From Struthio camelus (Eukaryota; Chordata; Aves; Struthioniformes; Struthionidae): a DNA stretch of 64,000 nucleotides. Below the pieces are notes generated by a model. It was not told where the DNA came from. It was given only the letters and a program-made list of their open reading frames with translations, and made no database searches. Made by a program: the position numbers and the translations under genes. Location of the stretch: positions 5,454,001 to 5,518,000 of the forward strand of contig NC_090967.1 in NCBI RefSeq assembly GCF_040807025.1, read 5' to 3'. Shown here piece after piece: positions 11,717-23,182 of the stretch (position 1 is its first letter; every line of letters starts with the position of its first letter).

Positions 11717-14700
11717 GGCCCTGGCTGGCGGCCGCCTCGGCCGTTTCCCTCAGGAGGCGGCTCGGGAGTTGGGGGGGGGGGGGGAAGCGACCGGGCTGGC
11801 AGGCCGCGCTGCTCCTGCTGCAGCGGTTTGTCTCTGCGGCGCCCAGAGAGCCGGACATGTCCTAGCCGAAGGAGCATGCCTCGCCTCGACCGCCTCTCTT
11901 GTGCCTCCCACCCCGCACAATACGCGCCGCGAGGATCTTGCCGTGATGCTCGCTCCCATCTCCTGCTTACTGACCTTTCAGCCGCGCACCGCTCCGCTTT
12001 CTCACATGATGTCTCTAGCTCTCGGTATGACCTGCCTGCAAGCCTCCGTAAATACATCTTGCTGTCTGCTTCCCCCAAGCTTCCTTAAAGGTGTCCTTTT
12101 GTTTGTTTGTTTTATTTTGGGGGGCAACGCTTGACAAATAGCAAGGCTGCTGCTGTGTTGACGCCGTGCTTTATCATGCTGACCATCGTTGCCTAATTGA
12201 TGTGTGCCTCTTGCTGTTTATATCTTGGTAGTTCTTGGTCTTTTTGGTAAGTTTGGCTTTTTGCAATCTCTTGGAATGTAAAATTTCTGCAAGCTGGGGG
12301 TTTCTCTTTGTTATGCGTTTGTAGACTAAACGTAGCAGAGTTCCTTCCTGATCCACGACTATTGTGACAATACAATTGATATGGTTATACATCATCCTAA
12401 CATGAGATGATTTTCTAATATCATTGTTAGTCTTGTTTTTTATTACTTTGCAAATATTTTGGCAAAATTCTCCACCAGCTTTGTTTGCAATTCTTTGTGA
12501 AAAGTACTTTGTAACCAATTGAGTTCTACTGCTCCTTGATTTCAGCTTCTGGGTGGGTGGCAATGTAGCAGAGGTCTGGCGATGATCTCAGGCTTCTGGC
12601 AGATGTAATTAGCCTTTCAAAGATGTCATCAGCATCCTCCCACATTACTCCTTAAGCTGGATTGGTATCGGTTTGGCTTCCTAGCTATTGGCAGATAAGA
12701 CTTTGTCATAGGTAGTTCGGAGAGCTCAGATTTCAGGTCTGTTAGCTGGAGTACAAGACTGAAGTACTTGCCCTAAAGTAACAGTGTGCAGTAACCCTGT
12801 ATTCCAGTTTAATATATTGGTGTCATACCCTATGGCGCCTTTAACTATGCATCTTGTCAGGAAGAGGTCTAGGAGAGAAAATATGGGGAAAACAACATGA
12901 AAAACTTCTGGTGTAGATGTATAGGTGTAGAAGTATAGCTTCAAGATTTACTGTAGCTCCTCTCTGAAAAGAGTTCTTTTTGATTATTTTCATCTTTGAG
13001 CTTCAGAAACAGCACCCTTAACAGTGAGATTGTTTCCTTGCTGTAGACTAAAAGCATAGTAACAGCTTCTTTGCGTATCAGGATGGTGTATCTTAGGCCG
13101 TTTCCTTCATTGTTAGTGATAACTTATTAATATCGAGCTTGGGAGATACTACAGTAACATATACCTGCTTTTATAGAACTGTACTCTTGATGATGTTGTT
13201 ACCATGCATGAATATTTGCCTCAACAAAAAGCTTTTTCAGTAGTTGAAGACTAGTTTGTGCAGTGACAGGACAGTTGTCTGTGGAAGTTGATATTTTAAT
13301 TGGTGGGAGGATTTATAGGTTTGTGTTTTTCTGTGGAACCTGAAGTGTTTGTAGAATTGAATAATTTAGAAAGAGTAAATACAGACAATGACAAATTTAA
13401 GTGAGGTGCACCTAGTAAGTAAAACTTTGTACAGACTTAGTTTTTTGACGAATAATGATTCAAACATTAGACTTATTGAATAATCCTGTGTATGAATAAC
13501 TGTTTGACTCATATGCACATAGTCCAATATTACTTAGGCTAAATATGGCTTTTCTGTAGCTAGATGGGCAAATATCGTGATTCTCATATCTTAGGAATTT
13601 AAAAAGAAAGAAATCCTAAAAGATGCAACAGTATTAGCTATTTCACCAGTTGGGGGGAGGGAGAAGTCATGAGTTATAATTAAACAAAAAAATCTATGGT
13701 TCAATACATTTTTTGTGAATTTGAAAGATGAAGAGGTTTATTATGTCTTGTTTCTTAGTAACTTGAATTACTTATTCTGCTTATCTTTTTCTCCTCTGAC
13801 TTTTGAATTTTTTGGTCAATTGCAGTTACATTTTATTGAAACAGAAGCCTCTAACATGGTCTGCTATTTCTGCATTGTTAAATATGCTGAATGTTTTTTA
13901 GGAGGGCTGAGTACCAGTGGATGGTGCCCTCTAAAAAAGTGTACAAGTGTTAAAACCTTGTCGTAGAAGAATAGCATTTTTTGGTTGGAAACTCATGCTT
14001 AGTTTTATAAATGCATGTAAGGGGTTTTTTTTTTTGCTTGTTTTTGTTTTAAAGGAGAAGGCTTTACCGAACTGACCAATATCAAGGAGAAGTAAGGCCT
14101 GAGATACTTATAAGGAATTTTTTTCAATAGGTGGCTTTTTAATAGATTATTTGTTTTCTGAAAGGGTTAGCAGTGTCTTTATTTCAGAGAAGGAAAATTC
14201 AGAGATTTTGTTTCTTAGTATATTGTATTTTCTTTATATATCAAGTGACTTAAGTGTGACTTGCACAATTGCTATTATCTAGGCTTTATTGTATTGTTTG
14301 TAACTGATACTGTATTACCCAATGAAACTCAAGACAGATCCTAAAAAAATTTGCCCTTCTTTCAAAAGATCAACAGTGTTTAACAATAACAGTGTTTTTA
14401 AAGCTATTTATGATGTTTGTATGTTCTGCTGCTGATGAGCCAGGTTTCTTTTATTCACATAGTAGTTAGACCTAAAGTTTCTTAAGAGAATTTCTTATCA
14501 GTGTAATTGCAGCATTGGAGCAGTGCGATTTTGACTTCCTTTGTTGAGAGCTGTAATGCCGTTAATGATAAAATTAAGAAAATTACAAAAAGTGGTGAGA
14601 ATAGTGTCCAGGGCTCTTCTGATTATGCTGTTTGAGACAAATGCTGTTAGTTGTTCTGCCTTCATTCCTTATTTTTTCAACTTCCATCAGAAGAGTCACA

Positions 14701-16206
14701 TTTCATTTCCTCTGAATCATACTCAAATGTACATCCATAACTCTGACATCACACTCTTTAAAGGTAATAACATGTTGTTAGACCTTTAATGACACTAAGC
14801 TTGATAAGGTATCCTAGGCTTGTTGAGGTTAAATTGTGCATCTGAGTCATTAAGAGGAAGTAGAGGTCTGCATCTTAGGTGATCTAAGAGCATAGATTGA
14901 GATCAGAGTCATAAGGGCCATAGAGAGTAGAGAAAAGTTACCTTCATTACAGGTGGTTCCTTCTCAGTTGTTCTTTGACTTTTGTGTAATACATCGCATT
15001 ACTTGCATTGCAGTCCAGTGTCTTGGTTACGCAGCCTATGGCAGGTGTTAGCTTCTCTGGCAGCGATGACTAGAAAAAGTCGTAACAAAAGTGTTGTGAG
15101 TTTTCTTGCTCCATTCAAAACTACCTCTTCTGGGGTTAAAAAAGGAAAGAGCTTTTAGCTGAAGACAACCAGGGCTTTAGAGCTGTTTAGTCCAACAGAA
15201 CTGTAGACAACCGGGGAAAACTATTGAGTTGTAACTAGAATGCTAAGCAATTTTCAAGTGATCTACAAATGTCTGGGATATTTAAAAAAAAAAAAAAGAA
15301 AAGAAAAAAAAAGGAGGGGGCAAGAGAATTTAATTATGCTCTACTAAAAGAAACTGCATGTCTCTGAAGTTTGCTGTAGTAAGGCTAAAGCTTTGCCTTA
15401 CCTGTAAAGGATAGTTCATGCTTGAAGTTTTAGGGTGTCTCTACAACCTATAATCTTGCTGGAAATTCCTTGCTTTCAAAACCAATTAATTGAATAATTT
15501 TGAAATTGCTAAATGTTTGTAATTTGATGGGAGGGAATCTTCTTTTGGGACAATAATTGGTGATTTTGGTGTTCAGCAATATGAGAGCTGTGGCAATTGT
15601 GATATATTTCTAGTTTCATACTGAAAGATGCTTGATGAACAATGTGAGAAGCTTGAAGCTTTCAAATTGAGGCATGCAGCACTGAAAACATACATGAAAA
15701 TGAAGAACTGGAATATTATAAAGTTTGTTCTGGACAATTTTGCTGTGATGGTAGCTTTCCCTTTTTAGCTTCACTATGATTCATTGACTAAACATGTGGT
15801 CTCAAATTATGGCCTTATTTAAACTAAACAGATACCCTGCACTGATTGGGGCAAAGTCCTTTTCTAGAATTTTACTACATTATAAAATGTTGGCTTTCAT
15901 GCATGTTATGAAAAATGATTTGTTTAGTAGAGACTTGAAGACAGTTAGAAAATACCATCAAAATTATCATATAGAATTTACCTTTTTTACTTCTGTATTT
16001 CTATTAATGTTGCCTGGGCAAAGTAAAATTTTGACTTAATGCTGAAATATGTAGCCTACTAAATTTCTTTCATAAAGCATTGAAGTAGTTACCTGAAAAG
16101 CTGCCCTTCTGAGTGATTTCAGTGACAAGTATAATCAGTCCTCCAGTGATGGACCAAATAGTACAGTCCCATGTTGACTTAGATTATTGTTTCATATACT
16201 TACATA

Positions 16207-16268
16207 CATATATAAAAAAAATTATATATACACGTATATATAATTTTATATATGTGTGTGTGTGTGTA
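16207..16268 (+). repeat. AT-rich inverted repeat followed by (TG)n
   Basis: The stretch has an imperfect palindrome of TATATA/AATT words around a CACG centre at 16231-16234. The left arm carries extra A residues compared with the right. It runs directly into about eight TG units. It lies in MYO9B intron 1 and is simple sequence with possible cruciform or Z-DNA potential. Confidence 0.75.
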
Positions 16269-19200
16269 TAGTGGCTTTTTAGTACATTTTGACTTATAAC
16301 TTATATAAAAACTAATGTTGCTTTAGACTGTTGTCTTACAGACTTGTTATATTAGTGCTGTTGACAAAGATACAGTTACTTGGTAGAATTTGCAAAGGTA
16401 GGGGTGGAGGGGAAAGAGAGTAATAAAATCCTGGAAATTAATTTTTGGATTGATTAGACTTGCTTCCATTTTTCTAGATGTGTTGGAATTATCATTCTAG
16501 GATAGTTGGATACAGCTGACCTCTAACTAGTACCTTTTGTTTAAATTCGTCTTGCCCTGCTCCAAGTTTCAGCATTTTGTCTTGCCCTACTCCCCTTTTT
16601 CTTCAATCTTGCTTGAAAATAGGTATCTTTAAATTGCATATATTACATAGGGACAACAAAACCATTGTCATTAGGGTACCGATCATACATCAGGATATCC
16701 TTTAACATGCTAATCCCATGCCGCTGTTGCCCCACTCATCAGCGCAGTAGTACTACAGTCGAATGGGTTGAACAAAAGATTAGAATCAAAAGCTTTTCAT
16801 TTCTAATTTTGCCTGATTTTTGTCTTGCCCAGCTTGCCTAATTCTTGCTCTGTGTTTACATCTGTAACATAGGAGTATGGTGAGAAATAATACTTTGTTG
16901 TGTTTTACAGATGCAGATGATTGTACTTAGTCAATTTTAAGTACTGTGAAGACATATACTTGTGCTACTAAAGGCTTGTGAAAATTAAAACTCATTTTAA
17001 GAAAAAAAGGGGAGTCTGAACGTGAAGTCTAAGAATAGATGCGAGCTTAAGTGCCAGCTTCTGTCTCCTGCTTATTAAATTCTCTAACACACAGCTTTGT
17101 TTTGCCCCATGCATTGGAAAGAAGCTCCTTATAGGAAAGAGCACTGAAAGAAATTTGAGGTAACTTTGTAGAAATTTCCAGCTCTTACAAAAAGAACTGT
17201 ATAGTGGTTGGGCTACTCTTTTCCTGAGTATGCTGCTTTGCATACTGACCAATATGGTTTCATTATTACCTTGTACTCTTGTATTTCTCCTTTTTCTTCC
17301 AGTGTTTTCTGCACCTGAATTCAGGCTTCTGCTTCATTGGTGAACTAATTTGCATTGGAGCAATAAATATTTCAATTTGTTAAAAACTTTCTAAGTAACC
17401 ATAGAGCATAAAAATTAGAAGGAATCACTGTCATCATGTATTCACCCTGTTTTTAACATAAATGATGGTGGTACCTATTAACTTTTCTGACTCGAGCACA
17501 TCTGTGATTGGGGACTGACTGATTTTCTGAAAAGAACTTTAGCAATCAGGCTTCTTCATTAAGTGTCAGTTGAATCTTGCAGTGGAGGGTAACTTTCTGG
17601 TGATGTTTGTCTTACGCTAGGCTGAATTTATCTAGCTTTGAATTCCAGCCACTGTTTCTTGTTATAGTTTTGTCCTTCGGACTGAGGGTTATCAAATTCT
17701 AGTTCTTTATGCAAGGACTTAAACTGGTATCAGTCTACCCCGTGTGTTTCTCATAGACAAAGCTTCTCGAGCAGTTTGCTCTAAGGGGACGTTTTCTAAC
17801 AGATTTGTTGTTGTTGTTCTTATCTCAGCTTCTTACTTGAATTTTGGATATATTCTAGATGGTCATGCACCTTCTGAGTACAAAGGTAATATGGCTGCCT
17901 AGCTAAATATTCGTTTAACATGAATCTGGGAATTACATTCACTGTTATGCTTCTTATGTAACATAAAGAATCCCATGTTTAAATGATTACCCAATATGGT
18001 TTTCAAACCTGCCGACATGACTTATTTCAGATAAACGTAAAGTTATACATCTGTAAGCTGAGCTGAAATTTGTTTAGGGTTTTTTGCTTACTCCTGTACT
18101 ACTGAACTGTATCACGCACCTAGCGTTCTGACTATTTACTGCTTTCTCAATCTTTGTATGAGTCATCCTTTATCAGTAACTCTTTTCTTTTAGAATTATG
18201 ATGAAAATATGTACTTTGATGCCAAGAACCCAACTTTATTAGAATCTAACCCTTCAATTGCTCGATGATACCCTGTCCATAGTTAAATACTGGGACCCAT
18301 CAGGTAGCCAACTTACAATCTGCTCAGTGTAGGCTATTTTACTTTTGTGTTCTTGTTTAATACTCAATATAATGTAGAATATGAAGTCAGATATGTACTG
18401 AGGGCTACCTATTCTAGAGCAGTATCATCATCAACCGAAATTGATACCCTAAGAAAATCACGAGCTAATTGGAGAGTGGTAGCATTTCCTCAAACCTCTG
18501 TTTGGGCTGACAGAATTTTATCAGCCTAATTCTTAGGTAGAAGAATTATGTTGAAACATTATGTTATTTCTTTTGGGACTCGCGTCATACGAAGGTTTAC
18601 AGTTTTTGTTCTTAATAAAGCTGTATTTTTTTCCCCCCCAAATGTCTAGTGATTTCAGTTAGTTAATCTGCTTAGGATATACTAATTTACGTAAGCAAGA
18701 ACCCAAAGGAGTGATGTGATCGTGTCATACCTGACTACCTTTGATATCCGAGGCAAAATGACTAAATTTTCATTTATAGCTGGACTACTGAGACTGTTCT
18801 TTCAGAAGATTGCTAGGATTATTTTTGGGTATGAGGCTGTGGTCCTGTAGCCTAATCCAATCTCTGTCATCATGCTCCCTCCCCACTTTTTTTTTTTTTT
18901 TAACTGCTACCAAACTATAGGCCCTGGGTTATGTCCTCCTTTCCTTCTGTCATTGCTTTATGTGATGAGGATAATTAGTAGCTATTTGTAATCTATTTTT
19001 GTTGCATAAAGCTTCATAGCAGCTTTGAAATATGCGTATGCTAATCATGGTATTTACTCTTACCTCTGCCTCTTACAATAAGCGGCATATTGTGAACTCT
19101 AATTTTTTTTAATTGTAGGATTCTACTTGTTTGTTTAAATTGGATCATTGCAACATTAAATCTTAGACTATTCCAATACACATTTTTACTTTGAGTTTGG

Positions 19201-22200
19201 TTCTCTTATGACAAATAAGCTGTTGTTAGCAAAAGGAGAACTAATTAAAAGGAATTCAATAGTAATTGAATGCTACCCTTCATTTAATAAAGTTTAGAAT
19301 TTCACTTTTTTAAGCCTCATCATCAGTATTAAATAACTTAAAGTAGCATATCTGATTGAAGTTGTTGTTCAGTGAAAGAACACTCTTAAAGTTCAATATT
19401 GTTGAAAGAAAGAAAACTGCATCTGGACTTCGTACCTGGTTAAAATGAGGCGATGTTATATTGACTGTCTTTCTGCTTACTCCCCATGTGACTGTGTATT
19501 GAAATCATGTTTCAGCAAGTTCTTTCTGCTGTAGATTATCTCCCAAATCATTCTTATGAGGCAACGATTGGGGAAGCAGAACTGTCTGCTGTCTGCCTTA
19601 CAGTTCAAGCTATCTGCTTGCGCTTCCATCAGATTATACCCGATAACTGCATAATATAGAAATGTATGTGTAGCATAAACACATTAAGGTTGATGTCTGC
19701 ATGTTGCTTTGACAGAAAACTTTCAGAGGTCTTTCTCTTTTCAGTTTTTCAGTCTTATGCATCTAAGCAGAGACTACCAGCTATCACATTTTTGCTTGCT
19801 GTGATTGGCCTGACCTGGGTTGAGAAGAGGCTGTGTCCCAGTTTCCTCTTTGGGCAGTCGTCTTGGGGAGTCTTCAGCAATGTACCAGATATATCTTGGT
19901 AACTGACATGAGATGAGGTTAGGAAACCTCTTTCAGTAAAGTCAGAGGTCAGCACCTTGGTTGAGAAGTGTAGCTGCAGCCCTTTAAGGGCAGCAAGTTG
20001 GTGGCACGTTTCTTAGGGTGCTGTTTGGGCCAGAAAACACTTCCGGAGGGGACTTCCTTATCGTACTAGAGTCTAATGACTATGTGTCTGAAACTAGTTG
20101 CTGAGGGGAAAAAAAAAAAAAGGAAGTCTGAGCCAGCCTCTTTTCGTTGAGCTGGCTGCCTGGCTGATGTGAAAAGAAAATGGTCACTGTTCTTTTTTTC
20201 TGTCTGTTCTCCAGGTTCGCCTTCCCCATGAGCAGCAGTCTGTTGCTGATTCTATTACATATTAAGGTGTTTGAGCTTCTGTAGGTCAAGAATGCTTTAC
20301 GTTTGCATTATTCCTTCAAACATACTTCAGACTTCTTTACTATTGTTCAGTGATAAGTAAAGGAAATGGAGAGAGGACTTTGAGCACACTCGTCTGTCTT
20401 TCTGTATTGCCAAGATCTTGCAGTAAGTCCTCTTTAATGAATGATGAATGAAATTTTACAGAGCAAGAAACCATTTTCTGAGGGACCATGCAGTTTGCCC
20501 AGAGAGGTGCTGTGGTTTGTCTGGCTGCCTGTGGCTTGCTTAGCCTTCCTTTTGATGAGCAGCCACTAAAAATGACCCAGCTTGCATAACAATGACTTCT
20601 GAAAGCTTACTATTCAGAGTTCCCTTAAAGCAGATTTCTCCACTCTGAGGCAGTTCACGAGGCAGAACTATGTCATATGTTTCTCTGAAGTGATTCATTG
20701 CTTGCAGTGGAAGTGGCAGTTAAATGCTTCCAACTCTCTACTGATTTTAATTTGAAATGATTGCTCTTTGTGATCTTATGCAAGTTCCTGGGCAGTTGTT
20801 CAGTGACAAGCAAATAACTTCACTTTTTTTTTTTTTTTAAATATTTGTCTATCTATCTATATGTCTCATATGAGTGTATAATTAAAACATTCTGTTCTTG
20901 AGACAAAATTTGAAATGGCATTTTGGGTATGAAGTTTTACAGACCATTAAAACAAAGGTCATACCTCATTATCCTTCTCTTTTTACTGTATGTTGATAAG
21001 CTAATAAATTGCTGAACTAATGCAGTGTAATCCAATCTACCCTTGGTGATCTGGGTCTACTGGATTGCAGCTGAGAGAAAAATCGCTATACAGCAAAGGC
21101 ACAGAACGTTCCTAAGTCTAGAGGCTTTTAGAGTTGGCTGAAAGGAGGAGGTTGACTTCCATAAGGTTGTCATGGGAGTTCGATTGCAGGCCTCCAAGAG
21201 GGAAGAAAGGAAGCAAAAGCAATAGGAATGAATGAATGATATTTGGAATTTCACACATGATGTTCTTGAAACCCAGTGAGGAAAGAGTTGATGTGATGGG
21301 TATAAAGGCATGTGAGTGAAGAGGGTTGTTTGGGATGAAAGTTCTGCTTGATCGTTTCAGCTCAGCTTCTTCAACACATAGTTGCAATAAGAGTAATTTT
21401 ACTTTGTTGCCTAAAATAGGTGATAAAAAAGCAAGATCAAACCTCTCTGTAGCAAGGATGTGGTTGACTTGGGTGAAATTAGCGTTCTCTTTTCTGGGTA
21501 AATTATGCATATTTGAGAAATCGCTACAGTGTTTGGGCTTAGAAGGAGATGGCAGGAATATTTGCATGAGTCAGTCAGAGGCACTGTTTCCTTAAAGCTG
21601 AGTGGAGTAACTACTGTACCGATCTTGTACATTTTGTGAAAGAGGGCAGTTGGGAAAAGTGAAAGAACATGTGGATCACAGTGTCAGAACCTCCTTCTTC
21701 CTTGCATCCATGTATCGCTTCTCCTGCCATGCTTCATGTTGGCACAGCTGTTTTCAGAAGCAATCCAACAGTATTTCCACTTTAAGTTGCTTGTGCAGCT
21801 TTCAGGGAGGATTTGTGTGGGAGGGGGAGTAAATGTTTGTACTGCCATAGAGTGAACCGGGGCAGGGAACTTATCTGGGTTAAAAGTGACCTGAGGAAAC
21901 AAGGAGTTTTTTAATCTGGACCTTTATTCTAGTTCAGTTTGCTTTGTGCCTCTGTGAATGCTTGTGCTGCTGTAAGAGGGAGGAGAGGATGGCATGGAAA
22001 TAGAAGCGAAGGTGGGAAGAAGATAGATGTTATGACAGCTATTCAGTCAATGGGATAGGTTAAACAGACTATTTGAAACAACTTCACTAATGTGCAGAAA
22101 TAAAACTAATGTGCTGCTTCTGCATATTAGTTCTTTTGTTAATGATTTGCCTGTGTAACAATTTTATCCTCATCTTCCAGAAAACAATACCTTACCCTAA

Positions 22201-22291
22201 TACCTCTTGTGCGCTGTTTTTTTTTTTTAACACTTCTTTTTCTTCTATTTATTTCACTTATTTATTTATTTCTATTTTTATTTTTTAGACA

Positions 22292-22309
22292 ATGGGCACT
22301 GCATATTAA
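22292..22309 (+). promoter_or_regulatory. MYO9B: five-codon upstream ORF in the MYO9B leader
   Basis: The second exon opens at 22289 and almost at once has ATG GGC ACT GCA TAT TAA. It is in the same frame as the main start at 22346 and closes 36 bases before it. The TAA therefore also proves the main ORF cannot extend upstream in this exon. Its ATG has A at -3 and G at +4, at least as strong a context as the main ATG (A at -3, A at +4), so it may tune translation by re-initiation. Confidence 0.6.
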
Positions 22310-22345
22310 GCAGGGGTGGAAGACTGAAGCCCATTTGGGGGCAGA

Positions 22346-23182
22346 ATGAGTTTAAAAGATGCTGACAGTGCAGTTTGCCAGGCAAAGACAGCCTATAATC
22401 TTCATATTTACCCCCAGCTCTCAACAGAAAGTGCTCCCTGCTGCAAAGTGACAGCAACCAAGGACAGCACATCTTCAGATGTCATCAAGGACGTGATTAA
22501 TATCTTAAACCTGGATGTCTCAAAACATTATGTGCTCGTGGAGGTGAAAGAAGCAGGTGGTGAAGAATGGGTGCTTGATATAAATGATTCTCCAGTTCAT
22601 AGGGTTTTACTTTGGCCTCGTCGTGCTCAGGATGAGCATCCTCAAAAGGATGGGTACTACTTTCTGTTGCAAGAAAGGAACACTGATGGGACTATCAAAT
22701 ATGTCCAGATGCAACTGCTATCCAAGGAGACAGATGCTCGGCGATTGGTTGAAAGGGGTTTTCTTCCCTGGCATCAGGAGGACTTTGATGACTTATGCAA
22801 TCTCCCCAACCTAACAGAGACAACACTCCTAGAAAATCTCAAGTGCCGCTTTCTAAAGCACAAAATTTATACTTATGCAGGAAGTATTTTGATTGCAATT
22901 AACCCCTTCAAATTCCTGCCCATTTATAATCCTAAATACGTCAAGATGTATGAGAATCATCAGCTTGGGAAGTTGGAGCCTCATATTTTTGCCATTGCTG
23001 ATGTGGCTTATCACACAATGCTCAAAAAACATGTCAATCAGTGCATAGTTATATCAGGTGAAAGTGGGTCTGGAAAAACTCAAAGCACAAACTTCTTAAT
23101 TCACTGCCTCACGGCACTGAGCCAGAAAGGGTACGCAAGTGGTGTGGAGAGAACTATTCTAGGAGCTGGACCAGTTCTGGAG
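22346..23182 (+). other. MYO9B: MYO9B first coding exon: RA domain and P-loop
   Basis: This 837-base exon encodes residues 1-279. Residues of about 15-114 are the Ras-associating-type N-terminal extension typical of class IX myosins ([17 protein letters not shown], then [16 protein letters not shown]). The motor begins at about 140 ([13 protein letters not shown]) and includes [15 protein letters not shown] and the ATP-binding P-loop GESGSGKT at 238-245. The exon ends in phase 0 at ILGAGPVLE. The match to human MYO9B is close throughout. Confidence 0.96.

Larger units (their letters stand above)
10560..11800. promoter_or_regulatory. CpG island, shared HAUS8 / MYO9B promoter region
   Basis: This stretch is very rich in G, C and CpG compared with the AT-rich DNA on both sides. 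It contains the HAUS8 start codon (10779, minus strand) and the inferred first exon of MYO9B on the plus strand, so the two genes start head to head within about 0.7-0.8 kb. NRF1-like sites (GCGCATGCGC near 11418-11427, GTGCGCACGCGG near 11429-11440, GCGCAGGCGC near 10796-10805) and an ETS-like CCGGAAGT (11473-11480) are visible. TATA boxes are not. Such islands usually drive broad, housekeeping-type initiation. Confidence 0.75.
11558..22288 (+). other. MYO9B: MYO9B intron 1 (10.7 kb)
   Basis: Apart from the repeat tracts at its 5' end this intron is AT-rich and holds only short open frames that do not resemble known proteins. It contains scattered homopolymer tracts (for example an A-rich tract near 15283-15312), and an AT/TG simple-sequence block at 16200-16270. 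First introns of this size often carry enhancers or alternative first exons. I could not pick one out from sequence alone. Confidence 0.6.

Noticed and set aside
11656-12134. Long ORFs on both strands in the CpG island (polyglycine, polyarginine, polyalanine)
   Set aside because: GC-rich DNA has few stop codons and the GGC repeat extends the frames. No conserved residues are present.
21118-21567. Minus-strand ORF of 149 codons in MYO9B intron 1
   Set aside because: No family signature or regulatory context. It overlaps another open frame on the plus strand, as expected for chance.
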